Assembly: GCA_907163375.1 (NCBI GenBank)
Contig: CAJQUW010011522.1
Span: 1-64,000 of the forward strand
DNA: 64,000 nucleotides
Direction of reading: 5' to 3'
Origin: Prostheceraeus crozeri
Lineage: Eukaryota; Platyhelminthes; Polycladida; Euryleptidae
The notes under the pieces are model-generated. The model did not search any database, was not told where the DNA came from, and saw only the letters and a program-made list of their open reading frames with translations. This document shows positions 21,455 to 34,301 of the stretch, one piece after another. Made by a program: the position numbers and the translations under genes. Within the stretch, counting starts at the first letter, position 1; each line of letters begins with the position of its first letter.

Positions 21455-23325
21455 ATGCATGAATATTATCCATGATTTATTCATTAAGCATCAATGATTT
21501 ATCAATTAAGTATCAATGATTTATCAATGTGACATTTGATGTTGCTCAAAAAATCATGCATGATTTTACGATGCACTTTGATGAAGTTGACCCCCCCAGG
21601 AAGGTGGAATGCGCTTTTAAACGGCACGATCGATACAGAATTGAATTCTCCAACTGAGTGTGGAATAGACCAGTTCGTGTTAGAAATATGCTATGATTCA
21701 TTGCACAGCTAGCTGCCGACTGGGGTACTCGTAATCACAAATGGGTTCTTTCACATATACTGTATTTCTATTCAATTCATTTCTGGATCGATCATGCGGT
21801 TCAAAAAATGAATTTCACCAACCTGACGAGCCATTACGTTTTCATCAATTGCATGGTAAATCATATCTGATTTGCATGCTAGAACTGCCTGAAATTCGCA
21901 TATTTAGGAAATAATGCATCTCATTATGGTATGAATAGATTTTATCTATAACAAAAAAACAATTAATCAGTATAAACATGGAGGCTAAAAAACATAACGA
22001 AAAAAGTTCACTTCATATAACAAACTTGTTCGCTAGTCTTTTTCTTTACAAACATTGAGATTCTTCTGAAATTAGATAATAAAAGCTAAATTAAGTTCAT
22101 AAAAGAAAAACAGAACAAACCTTCAAAAGAGTCAATTCAAAAAATTAAAATTGAATTGTTTTACATACTCGTACTTTTATCCCCAGGCACAGCCGCAGCA
22201 GCCAATTCAAAGTTCTGGAGTTTACTCTAAAAAAATTTATAACTTAATTAAAAACAGAATTAAATTCAGTATCCAACAGAAAAATTACATCTAATTCGCC
22301 TTTAAGAGACCTGTTAGCTGGCCTCTAGGATTCTATGAACTGGAATTACACGCGGAAATGATAGATACGCCAAGACACATGCGTGTATTATGAAGTTGAT
22401 ATAATCTCACTGTATAATCCATGCTATACTGGGTCTAATATAAATGAAATGCAATGCATTCATAGACAACAAATTCACGAAGCATTCACGATAATCATGG
22501 TGACATAACGTTAGGACATTGCAAGACTTGAAAAATGCATATACACGATAGATGTAATGATTATCAGTAAGTCATCGGTATAATTTGGCATCATAAACAG
22601 AAGTGTGCTGCATTAAGTCATTGTGAAAAGAAACACGTTGTTGCACTTCTACTGATAAAAATACGATAATATCAAGTTAATAAGGCAAGTCAATCGACCG
22701 AGCTTCGAGCCACTGACACTTCAAGGGGCCATATATGTATAGTAATAAAACGATTACTACGTTTGATGTCGAAGATTCTGACACACAAGTATGACATGCA
22801 TAAACTCAATGGATTCCAAAAACACAAAGATTATTTCGCCGTATTCATCCCATACAATTCGCACGAACTATTGAAAGATCAACCATAGATAATCAATCCA
22901 ATTGCACACATTGACGCAGTGATCAGCAACGAGTACCGAAAGTTATTTAGGACAAAGGAAGTAAAGCATCAAATGTGGAGATCATCACGAGCATTAACCA
23001 CCTGCAACGAAACAAATATTATTTTATTTTAAACCATTGCAGGGGCTGTTTGCAACTGACATCAAATAGGAGGGGGAGGGGCTTACTAAAAATTGACATT
23101 TGATGGTTGACATTTACTGATTAAGTCACCTTTTATGAATACATGATAGCAACTAGTGTACCAGATTTTCCAAAAATGCACACTTGTCTCTTTCAAATTT
23201 CGGGACACGGGCGGATCATTAGACAGATTCTTTATTGGTTTAAGATGACCAACTTGTAGCTGAATAGAATCTCATTTTCAAATAATCATTTAATTGTTCC
23301 ACATAAACAGCCATCTGTTTTGAAA

Positions 23326-23450
23326 AATCGAAAATAGCCGATGCTGTTTGTGTTGAAAATATATTCTCAAATTTTCGTCGTCCCCTGACGCGGTCTGAGA
23401 CAGACGAAAGTTTGGGAATATATTTTCAACAGCATCGGCAATTTTCGATT
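23326..23450. repeat. Foldback hairpin, about 50-bp arms
   Basis: The left arm (23,326-23,379) and right arm (23,403-23,450) pair with a short gap and a few mismatches around a 23-nt loop. Both arms contain GCCGATGCTGTT and GAAAATATATTC. It could be a small foldback element or a hairpin-RNA locus. Confidence 0.85.
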
Positions 23451-25169
23451 ACTTAAAGTGATCATTTATTTCCATTCTTATTTCTAGTTCATTATATAAT
23501 CACCTGATTTATATCTATCAATATTCGATAAACTCCTTTTATATCATCTACATCGTACACTAAATGATGAAAGTCATGGAACGACTTAGATTTTCTGAGC
23601 TGCAGAGAAAAGAGAATGACCTAGTCCCATTCTCAAACAGCCACAAATTTTGGAAATGATTCCTCTTTTAAAATACATACTTTAATATACAAGTAGAGAA
23701 TGAGATGCCAAACTCAGAAGCACCAATTATAACTTCCAATGGAATTGGAAGAACATGTGTATCCGGTAAAACGACCACCTTCAACGTCAATCCACACGAA
23801 AATGCCTGTTAAATGATCATAATAATTGCAACTTACCAGGAATAACGAGACCACTTTAAATGAGCTGCAGAAAAGCCCAAACATCCAATGGAATTGAGAG
23901 AATACGTGTAATGGGAAAACAACCATCTACAAAGAAGGGATTAAGTACAGACTGATCAATAGCTTTACATTTACAGAACGACTATTACACAATTAAATCA
24001 AAAATTCCAATGAAAAAAATACTTGTACTTCAGTTTTTCACTTTTATCTATAGATCTGCCATTTAATATTACGTGCAATTATATACAGATTTAGATAGTT
24101 CCATATATAAAGAAATTATCAACCGACCTTTTGATATGGCATATTTGAATTAGTTAGCATTGCTCAGTTTATATCATTTGATATGAACCGGGCTGTTCAA
24201 GGTCAATGACATACGGTAGTCTAGTCATGTCAAGTTTTGATAGTGTACTCGCTACGCAAATATATTTTGGTTTGATCAGTCTAAAATTGACAGATATTCT
24301 CACCTGGTACAGAAAGAAGGCACAAATATATAAAGAAGAACTAGGCCTACATGCAAATAATATCAGGATATCTGTTGAAAACTGCAAACTCCTTAATTAC
24401 ATCTGTACACAAATTTGCATCATCTTCTTACTTAATATGGGCCTACATAAATATAAAAGCAATTAGTAGACTTTTGAACAAGATGCCAACAAGACGGCCC
24501 CAATCATTACACCAATCTTTCACTCGTTCACAATCAAGTCGATGTCATCATCTATAGAGATAGCTGAACTGTTACAATCTTCACAACACGGGGTGTGAAA
24601 GACGGTTTCTCAGTTTTGTGTGTGTCGGTGCGTAGCTGAATACTCGCTCCGTACCAGCACTGGATGGAGGGAAACTGTGGACAGCAGCTGCAAGCTCAGC
24701 AAATTTCGACAAAGGCGTTTTCATCTGCATTTATACTTGGACGAACCGCCAAACTTGACGGCTTACATATTTTTGATTTCACTTGAAAAAACAGGTGATA
24801 TGAAAGATATGCAAGACAATAAATCAGTTATCGTCCGCTAAGCTCCTTTATCCTTTTACCGACCACAAGCAGATTTAGATGTTACCTGACTTCTGACTGC
24901 ACCCTGATAAATAATGGTCTTCAAGAAAGAAGCCTTCACCGAGCGCAAAAATCACTGATAAACAGGGACCATGAAAAATTAATTTCAAATAATTGCTACC
25001 ATTAGGTGCAATTAATTAATTTCTCAATTGACGAAATTAAGCTGACAATCCATTTGATTTTTTGGATAAAATTATTGCAATTAATTGGTCGGCCTACATA
25101 AACGTACATTACCCACATGCGGGGATGAGAACGGGCAGTTAGGGGCTCTGACAAGAAATCAACTTTTGA

Positions 25170-25209
25170 AGGGCCCTAACACGGAATCCTCTAGAATTCC
25201 GTGGGCCCT
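25170..25209. repeat. Short hairpin AGGGCCC...GGGCCCT
   Basis: This is a 40-bp imperfect palindrome with AGGGCCC/GGGCCCT outer arms and CACGGAAT/ATTCCGTG inner arms. No function is evident. Confidence 0.6.
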
Positions 25210-28111
25210 AAATAGAAAATTTAAGAAAATTCATTATAGCCTTTCAAGGGACACCGGCGGAAACGCGTATAAATTAGTTTTGAACTGTTAACGACTGTAA
25301 GTCGTCGTGCGAGGATTTCAAAGAAGACTTAATTTGTTGTAGTCAAAGTAAAAGCAATTAAATAGACAATTAAAATGTGTGGTGCCAAATAGTCACCACA
25401 GAATTCTGTTAAATACTGGTTGAATATATGACAGTGAATTCATAGTCTTGGGAGCAGTTAAGGGCTGGTTCAACGCGGTATTGAAATCTTATCAATTTAA
25501 AATTTTTGAGTGATGAATATGTTTAAAATGTTTTCAGCAAAATATTACTGAATATTGCTGCATCAAGTTATTGATTATTATTGAATTCTAGCGAGTTGAT
25601 GATAATTCCAGTCAACCAGTGGCTGTGACTGTACACTCCTCCCCCAAACTAAATAGATACCGGTAGTACATGATTGTCATAACAGAGAACCCATATATTG
25701 TGACACAAATTACATGATGACTTACATGGCACAATCCACATACTGAGGACTGGTTCAAATTACATTCACTTTGACAATAAGTAGGAAGTATAAAATAGAT
25801 ATTCAACAAATAGAAGCAGACATAATTATAATAGTGTATTGCATGCAAACACAATTCAAAAAAATATTAAGAGTGCAACATAAGTACTTCACAATAGACT
25901 CAGTATTATACCCGCGACTGCCGATCAATATCATTTGCCACGCAATATCCAGGATTACAAAACATTTGGAAGCTCTGACATATCAGTCGTTATGAAAATT
26001 AAACGATTTACTTTTATAACCAGCTAAATCACAAATGAGGTCCATTTAGTCAGCCTCTAATGTAACTAGCTTGAGCCCGATTTCTTAATCAGGGGATGGA
26101 ACCATTTGGATTCATGCAGTCCCATCTAAAAAAAGCAAGTATCCACCTACTACTCGTCTCAAACATGCTGTATAAACCGAGTGAAGTGGCGCTGCTTTCT
26201 GAATTATTTTGAGTCATGACCGCAGAATGTGCGCATTAAAATTCGTTTCAGTGGTTTAGAAAATAAGGTTTCATTTCAAGACCTCATGTGTTGGTTCATT
26301 TTATAGTATATTATAATATCATGTTTTTCAATTTCATTAACTCATGATTTTAGCATGACACTTAAAAAATTGCAGAAATCTTACTAATTTCCAATTTATA
26401 ATGTTACCCTCTATCAATAGGCCTACTTAGTTTCCTTGCCTGATACTACCTGAAACCTTGATGCTATAAACCTAGTACGCTACATCTACCGGATGAACAA
26501 GGAGTAAAACATAAGCTGTTTTTGAATTCCTACCCAGTCTAAAACAGCCGTGTCACATTCTCCAATATCTATTCCCGAATGAAACCCGGGTCAGAGTGAG
26601 AAAAAGAAATGGAACCCTCAATTGAAGCACAGTATAAAAATGATCACGCTGATAATGATGCGACGCTTGAACTTTCCTACTGAATTTCAGAAAAATATTC
26701 TTTGTTTTTAAATCAAAAACTTAAGTCTCGTGTGCTGAAGTCACCAAAATAATTTCTCCTACCGGTTGTTATCCAGGTCGGTGCTTGAATGTTGAAAAGC
26801 AGTCACATTCTAGAAAAGAGATTATCCTAAGCAACCACAGGATTAGACATTCGTCTCTTCTTCTCTTTGAATAGAAAGGAAACATTGTAACATGTAGCGC
26901 TAATGAAAGGGCTTATCTTCTGACATAACAGCATAGCAACTGAACAATGAGCAGCCAGTTCAACATTAGACATGTCAAAATATACGACGTTTCAGTGACT
27001 TTTATCAACCTGATCACACAGCAAGGAGACACAGACGATATCAATTTCCACAGAGAGAAGTTTGTGAACGTTTTTTCGTTTACCTGCTTTGGCTTTGTTT
27101 TTGAATAATGACCGGAAGGACCAACATTATCGAGAAAACTTATGCGCAATGCTTCGAATTTGAAGGAATCGTGTCGATCGGAGCATTCAAAGCAATCCGC
27201 AAGCGGCGCACGACTATTTTTCCCATCTCTGTAGAGCATTAAAAATTTCTTTTTGCCCACTTAGTAGGTTCCCGCATGTTCCATCATTTTGAATCAGTCT
27301 GCACTTCCACCAAAGTGACAAGTTTAAACAATTTAAGTCTCTGTTCCAATGATACCAATGATTGCGCTTTCAAAATGTTTTCAGTTGAAAATTGACCATG
27401 AACTTTTCTTTTAAAGATTCACCGCATAAAATCTCACAATTCTAGATAGGCGCTGATAACTAAACTATTCATTTGCCCCTTTAAGTAGCTAAAATGCAAT
27501 TCTCTTTGACCGCGTGGTTACTATGCATGTATTTCTAATATATGGCTTTGCCTTTATATGATTAAAGTATTAATATTCAACGCATTTTATTTTTATGTTT
27601 CCATTGATATTGAGTCGAAATAGAGAATATAATAGCCACGCGGTCGTAAAAAATTGCCTTAATAATGATTGAAATATAGATGTCCGACCGATGACAACAG
27701 AAAAGAGCTGATTCATTCGCAATTAAAGGCCAATCAATGGGTCTAAGGTTCTGTACAAACTGAGGAAAAATCAGTTTTGTAGATCTCATAGAATCGATCG
27801 TGAATCTTTTCATGTTTGGGAGGAGGAAGTCCTATCCCTTATTTGTAAGCGCACTGTAAACTGTAAACGTAAATATCCGTTAACCTTCGTACTACGATAA
27901 TATTTTTACCTGTATCGCCTACAAAATGGGGTACACAGGCACCCCAGCAATCTATCTCTTCTACAGTATTGCTAAACACATAGTACTCTGATAATTGATC
28001 TGCTATCCCTTTGCATGCCTCACGAACTTATTTACAGCGGCTTGATGTTAAAAGAACGATTAAGTAGGAGAAACAATTTCAATTAACAAAATTTTGCAAT
28101 ACAAACAAATT

Positions 28112-29831
28112 TCACTCATCAAAACAGCTACTGCAAATTACGAAGCTTGATTGCGAGTGAGAAGAGCACACGGACAAATTGCATTTGAAGGAGCGATTAC
28201 GGCTCTTTCTGTCCTTTTCTCTGCCGCATTTGTAGCACCTTCCGCTTTCTGATATTGTGGTTCGTGCTGGATGGCTAAAATCCTCCTCAGCGATGAAGCC
28301 GCAGTTTTGGGCAGCTTGACGCAGGTGCTTGGCGACACCCACAAAGCCAGTTTGAACTCATTTCCTCATTATTTTTTCCACTTGGGAAGCCCAGGCATTG
28401 TAGACGAAGTTGACGTTGACGACGCTTATCCTTATTCAAAATTTGGGGGAATTTCGAGCACTCCAAGACGAAGCAGTTATAACCAATAGCATCAAGCATA
28501 AAAAAGAACATTTTTCGTCCAACGAGATGTGCTCCGACGACAGCTGTATTCAGCAATGAGCTTGTCGAAAGTGTCAACAGAACCCTTTGTTTTGTTGTAC
28601 GCATCGATGATTTCTGGTTTGTACACGTTGCATTTACTTGATGGAACCATTTTCTTGCTGTGGTGTTCTGTTGAAACCAAGACTACTGCTTTTCCTTTCT
28701 GAGGTGCGTATGATACAAGGGTTTTTTTCTTTGAGAAAGTCAAACTTGCAATCCTCATCTTCTCGATGTTTACTTGGTAAAAATGACGCAGGAATTTGAG
28801 GCTTGTTCAGCCTGAGCGTGCCCAGTAGCGTAAGTCCATTTTCCCATAATTTTTCTGTAGCTCAATGGATGTGAAGAAGTTGTCAGTGGTTATTCCTCGT
28901 CCAGTTTTATTCAGGGGTTTTGTAAGCTCTAAGACAACATTCAAGCCGATATTCTTTCTTCGAACTCCACCTCCATTTTCCTTACCAAGGTAAACTTGGA
29001 CATTCGTGAGATAGGCAGTATCTATGTCGCATAGGCAAAAGTACTTCAATCCATATTTCGCGGGCCTGCTTGTCATGTATTGTCTAAATCGACAACGTCC
29101 TCGAAACGAATGCAATGTCTCATCAACACAAGCATGTGTTTCTGGTTCGTAAGCCGTACGAATATTATTTTGAAATTCTTTGAACACAATCCATTTTGTG
29201 AAATTTGTCATCTGATTTACATCGACGAGTAACATCATCAAAAGAAATGTAGCGACTTATTCTTAGAAGATCTGTCACGAGCCATAACTAATACGGCTAT
29301 CTCTAGGTAATGCATCGATGTTGGTTTCCAGATTTCTGCTACATCAATCTTTCTTTTCTTCGTCACTCCGAAAAGTAAAAGCAAAGAAAAATATCCAGTA
29401 ATTTCTTCATCAGAAAGCTCCTCTACATCATCCGGTAGTCTCTGGTTTGTACATTCCACGACTTGCCGAATCACTGTTGAGGTAAATGAACAGTTGAAAA
29501 AATCAATTAGCTCGCTACAGTTTCTGATATGCATTTGTGCTCCTGATCTCACAGTGACAATATTGCGCTGGCGATAGGCTGAAGAATGTGGAGGGTAGCT
29601 TGACCACTTCGTTCCGTCTATTCCGGTAAATATATCTTCTTCATCGTCGCTGTAGCTCTCCTCAGAATGGGGTGAATCCTCCTCACTCTCATCGCTTCCG
29701 AAATTTTCAGTGAAATTGTCCTCTTCATCACTACTTATGTCGCCCATTTCACCAGTGTCGTCGATTTCGCTGGCACTCCCATACTCGGCAATAAGCTGCG
29801 CAACTTTCAATATTATCAATTTCCTGGCCAT
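28112..29831 (-). pseudogene. piggyBac transposase pB1, broken (copy B)
   Basis: Four consecutive open pieces cover most of the protein. 29,238-29,831 holds the acidic N-terminus. 28,807-29,241 holds the first catalytic Asp in a DETLHSFRG context and the second in TDNFF. 28,492-28,758 holds the third Asp in GSVDTFDKL. 28,112-28,342 holds the cysteine-rich C-terminal domain ending in CSSCFDE. The pieces are offset by small frameshifts. This is the best-preserved pB1 core of the three copies, yet still not translatable as one protein. Confidence 0.88.
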
Positions 29832-30490
29832 CGCTCACATAGAAATGATGTCAGAACAAGCTTGTGAATTCGACCGTACTGTGTAAGGTAAAGCTTGATC
29901 TCTATGCTGCGGACGCGCGCATATTGTGTACCTCACGGCGTAGCGACAGCAAGCAATCGTCATATCGATTGAACAGAGACATTGTCATTTGCTTTAGTGT
30001 ATTATTCTAGCATGATTGCAACTGAAAGACGCTGTTAGGCCTGAGCCACATTGCAAGCTTTTCGAAGCGTCTCTGAGCAAAGCGATTTGCTGCAAATATA
30101 AAGTCACCGTTATAGGAATTGAAAACTGCCACACACAATGTGCAAAGCAAAACAGTTATACAGATTGTTTCATAAAAAATGGATCACCCTTAAACATCGC
30201 CTTAACTTCAACTTTGTCTAACTCCGCCAAACTTGAACGAATTTCTCTGAAATTTGGAAGATATGTCAGTTGTGCTTACTAATATCATTGTTGGAAATTT
30301 CAAGCATGAATACTGAGTCGTTTTCCTGTTATACAGTCCGTTTCATAAAAAGTGCATCATCCTAAAATTTGACTAAATAAAACATAAGTATGATACCGAA
30401 ATCATTTTTCATGTTATTTCATGTCCCTAATATATTTAAATGTCCTTTTATAATCTGATAAGCTATGATACAGCAACGGTTCTTAAGAAG

Positions 30491-31467
30491 CTAATATTTT
30501 GTGGCCCTACCGTTATCGTCAATGACATTGCCAATTCGTCTAGGCATTGATTCGATGATATCGTTGATTTTTCACTGATCTAACTTTCTCCACTCTCTTT
30601 TTAACAGTGGCGTAAGTTGTGATACGCCATCTGTAGGTAGCAGTGAACGACGAACGTTACGTTTTAGAATACTCCATACATTTTCTATGGGATTCAGATC
30701 AGGAGAACGAGCTGGTCAAGATAATGTCCTAAGCCCTAATTGAGACTTGTATAAGTTGACTCCACTACTCCTGTGACACGTAGCATTATCATCCATCACC
30801 AAGTTGATCTGTCATTTGGCCAATGTTCATTCGTAAAACATTCACATAGCGTTCAGAATTCATGGTTCCTTGCTGTATGTGAAGTTCAGAGCGGCCATTG
30901 GTCCAAATGCCAGCCCAAATCAGTAGAGTCACATCACCTTGTACCCGGAGACGATGTAAATGTCTCGGAATTTCCTGATTACATTTTATCCATAATCTCA
31001 ATCGATCATCACTATCCTTCAGACGGGCTGATGCCTCATCAGACCAGACAACCCGATCCCATTGATTTCGCCAGTGACAATGACTCATTGCCCATCTGAG
31101 ACGTCTTTTTGTATGCTGATCTGATAATTCGATCTGAGAGGGCCTCTTACAGCTCTTGAAATTCGACTCAATAAGTCTTCTACGAATAGTGGACTTAGAA
31201 ATAGACGAGTCTAGTGCAGCCATCTCAGTTAACGAGAGACTTGGATCAACTTTAACAAATCTCAAAATTAGGCGGTCTCTACGTTTGGATGTTTTGCGTG
31301 GACGGCCAGAGCCCTCTTTACGACAGAGTCGAAAATCATCATTATGCCATCGATGCACATTTGTGTAAGGGACATTTAGTCGCTTACTTGTAGCTCACAA
31401 AGAAAACCCCTAGTTCTGGCAAGGCTGACACTTTGCATTTTGTGAATGCGATCTCGTTATTGTTCAT
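30491..31467 (-). pseudogene. Tc1-like (DD34E) transposase, left arm
   Basis: The open part 30,789-31,358 (189 residues) holds helix-turn-helix DNA-binding segments and the first catalytic Asp in VVWSDEAS. A frameshift just after the MTDQLGD text puts the second Asp (MDDNATCH) in another frame. A TGA where Trp is expected then precedes the SPDLNPIE motif with the catalytic Glu. Counting across frames gives 34 residues between the second Asp and the Glu, the Tc1 spacing. Its N-terminus is broken near 31,380. Confidence 0.87.
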
Positions 31468-32305
31468 TTGTGCTTTGTATTGTTTTCAACCGGCAAGAGA
31501 TAGATTTCTAGCTGAAAGCAATCAGCGGTGCTGCCAACACCACCGCAACGAAGTCAGGAAGCTATGGAACATGAAGTCCAGTTAATCACATGTAGCAGTT
31601 ACATCATTGTTGATGAATAATGGTGCTATTCTGGATCTGATTGACCAATTTTATTAATTTTTTTTTGCTTGATAGCTTTTGGCTTGTAGAACAACATATT
31701 ACATAACAAAGGAAAGAAATGTAATTTTATAAGAGTGAGGTATGATTTTGTGTAACATTGCTTAATGAAGATCAAATTATCTACTACTTTTTTATATGTA
31801 TAACAGGAAAACGACTCAGTATTCATGCTTGAAATTTCCAACAATGATATTAGTGAGCACAACTGACATATCTTCCAAATTTCAGAGAAATTCGTTCAAG
31901 TTTGGCGGAGTTAGACAAAGTTGAAGTTAAGGCGATGTTTAAGGGTGATCCATTTTTTATGAAACAATCTGTAGATAAAAAAAAGTAGTAGATAATTTGA
32001 TCTTCATTTAGCAATGTTACACAAAATCATACCTCACTCTTATAAAATTACATTTCTTTCCTTTGTTATGTAATATGTTGTTCTACAAGCCAAAAGCTAT
32101 CAAGCAAAAAAAAAATTAAGAAAATCGGTCAATCAGATCAAGAATAGCACCATTATTCATCAACAATGATGTAACTGCTACATGTGATTAACTGGACTTC
32201 ATGTTCCATAGCTTCCTGACTTCGTTGCGGTGGTGTTGGCAGCACCGCTGATTGCTTTCAGCTAGAAATCTATCTCTTACCGTTTGAAAACAATACAAAG
32301 CACAA

Positions 32306-33272
32306 ATGAACAATAACGAGATCGCATTCACAAAAGTCAGCCTTGCCAGAACTAGGGTTTCTTTGCGAGCTACAAGCAAGCGACTAAATGTCCCTTACAC
32401 AAATGTGCATCGATGGCATAATGATGATTTTCGAATCTGTCGTAAAGAGGGCTCTGGCCGTCCACGCAAAACATCCAAACGCAGAGACCGCCTAATTTTG
32501 AGATTTGTTAAAGTTGATCCAAATCTCTCGTTAACTGAGATGGCCGCACTAGTCTCGTCTATTTCTAAGTCCACTATTCGTAGAAGACTTATTGAGTCGA
32601 ATTTCAAGAGCTGTAAGAGGCCCTCTCAGATCGAATTATCAGATCAGCATACAAAAAGACGTCTCAGATGGGCAATGAGTCATTGTCACTGGCGAAATCA
32701 ATGGGATCGGGTTGTCTGGTCTGATGAGGCATCAGCCCGTCTGAAGGACAGTGATGGTCAATTGAGATTATACATAAAATGTGATCAGGAAATTCCGAGA
32801 TATTTACATCGTCCCCGGGTACAAGGTGATGCGACTCTACTGATTTGGGCTGGCATTTGGACCAATGGCCATTCTGAACTTCACATACAGCAAGGAACCA
32901 TGAATTCTGAACGCTATGTGAATGTTTTACGAATGAACATTGGCCAAATGACAGATCAACTTGGTGATGGATGATAATGCTACGTGTCACAGGAGTAGTA
33001 GAGTCAACTTATGCAAGTCTCAAATAGGGCTTAGGACATTATCTTGACCAGCTCGTTCTCCTGATCTGAATCCCATAGAAAATGTATGGAGTATTCTAAA
33101 ACGTAACGTTCGTCGTTCACTGCTACCTACAGATGGCGTATCACAACTTACGTCACTGTTAAAAAGAGAGTGGAGAAAGTTAGATCATTCAAAAATCAAC
33201 GATAGCATCGAATCAATGCCTAGACGAATTGGTAATGTCATTGACAATAACGGTAGGGCCACAAAATATTAG
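32306..33272 (+). pseudogene. Tc1-like (DD34E) transposase, right arm
   Basis: This is an inverted copy of the left-arm gene. The open part 32,306-32,974 (222 residues) starts at MNNNEIAF and has the full N-terminal DNA-binding region. It carries exactly the same frameshift and the same TGA before the SPDLNPIE motif as the left arm. This shows that one dead copy was duplicated in inverted orientation, rather than two elements inserting separately. Confidence 0.88.
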
Positions 33273-34301
33273 CTTCTTAAGAGCCGTTACTGTATCATAG
33301 CTTATCAGATTATATAAGGACATTTATATATATAAGGACATGAAAAAACATGAAAAATGATTTCTGTATCATACTTATGTTTTATTTAGTCAAATTCACA
33401 GAAGTTAGCTTGCTCGAGACACTCGTATTTGCCTTGGCTCTCTGCTATTGGTATGACTGAGGCCTTACTCAAATAACTTTCTATTGGGCTTATGCTGAAA
33501 ATCCATCATGATTGCCGGAAATCATGCCAGATTTTCAACTATCTATGTCGTACCAGGGCACAGACTTCTGACACAGGCACTTAAATTTATAAAATAGCAG
33601 CAAATAACTAAAGACAAACAATCTATTCCTACAGATATGGGTTATGGACAAGGATAATGATAGTGACAATAGCATAATAGTCCATAATTTCTAGGTTTGC
33701 TTTCTTGGGGGCTATGCGCCTGAAAATTCTGGATTACGATTACAACGCAGATGAAACCATAAATGAAATTTGCGTTTGCAGTTAATAAAACCCCTTTCAT
33801 CTATTCTCAGTCGACGGGAAGAGATTCGGATCGCGGCCCATTTGGAAGGAATCTGGATTGCGCAAATTTCTGAAGTAGACTAATCACTTGGCCAGTGCGT
33901 GCAAGCCCACTGGATGTAGTCTGCCAGCTCATTCATGGATTATGCAGTCTGTCAATAGCTCACTGCATTCTTCCAAGGCTTTCCTTAGATCATTATTTTG
34001 TCCTGCCTCTGTGATAGCAAGGATATCATAATCCTTTCTGTGAATCATCGTCAAAATAATATCAGCGCCGACTCCTAAGAGGGATACCCGCGTACCCCAA
34101 CAGCAAAAATTAAAACTTTGTTTAATTTTTCTCTTATACACTTATTATTATGAAATAACTTCTCGATTTGTTTCATGATGTATAAGTTAAAACGTTCAAA
34201 CATGTAGAATTGTACTTTTCAATGATAAATATTTTCAGAGAAATCTGCAGTGAAATGGTGCTGGGGTACACCTGTACCCCATTTCGTAGTGCAAGGGTTA
34301 A

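Larger units (their letters stand above)
21455..26734. other. Single-copy stretch between copies A and B
   Basis: This holds 5.3 kb of AT-rich DNA with several TAGGCCTA motifs. Frames up to 86 codons (for example 24,206-24,466) show no domain or repeat support. Two foldbacks are annotated separately. An AATTAATT-rich inverted region lies near 24,975-25,085. I see no gene. Confidence 0.5.
30161..33396. mobile_element. Tc1-type foldback composite inside pB1 (copy B only)
   Basis: It is inserted at a TA of pB1; copies A and C have the uninterrupted site near 10,350 and 50,670. From the left it holds a 173-bp terminal repeat starting CAGATTGTTTCATAAAAA (30,161-30,333), a leftward Tc1-like body that itself opens with CAGTCCGTTTCATAAAAAG, the inverted 173-bp repeat (about 31,799-31,971, followed by TA), then a rightward second body (about 31,976-33,396). 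The two bodies form about 1.42-kb arms. The last 30 bp of the right arm are missing at the junction with pB1. Confidence 0.9.
27880..34301 (-). mobile_element. piggyBac element pB1 (copy B), interrupted
   Basis: The TTAA ends are intact on both sides (27,880-27,883 and 34,298-34,301). The left end reads CCTTCGTACTACGA, and the right end reads GGGGTACACCTGTACCCC, then CATTTCGTAGTGCAAGGG. A Tc1-type foldback of 3.2 kb (30,161-33,396) interrupts it; without that, its length agrees with copies A and C (about 3.18 kb). The element must predate duplication of the unit, since all copies share the same insertion point. Confidence 0.92.

Noticed and set aside
24206..24466. 86-codon frame in the single-copy stretch
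   Set aside because: No start context, domain or repeat support; length is within chance for AT-rich DNA.
26913..27260. 115-codon minus frame in copy B flank
   Set aside because: The A and C counterparts are shorter and shifted, no domain is seen, and base composition is like its surroundings.
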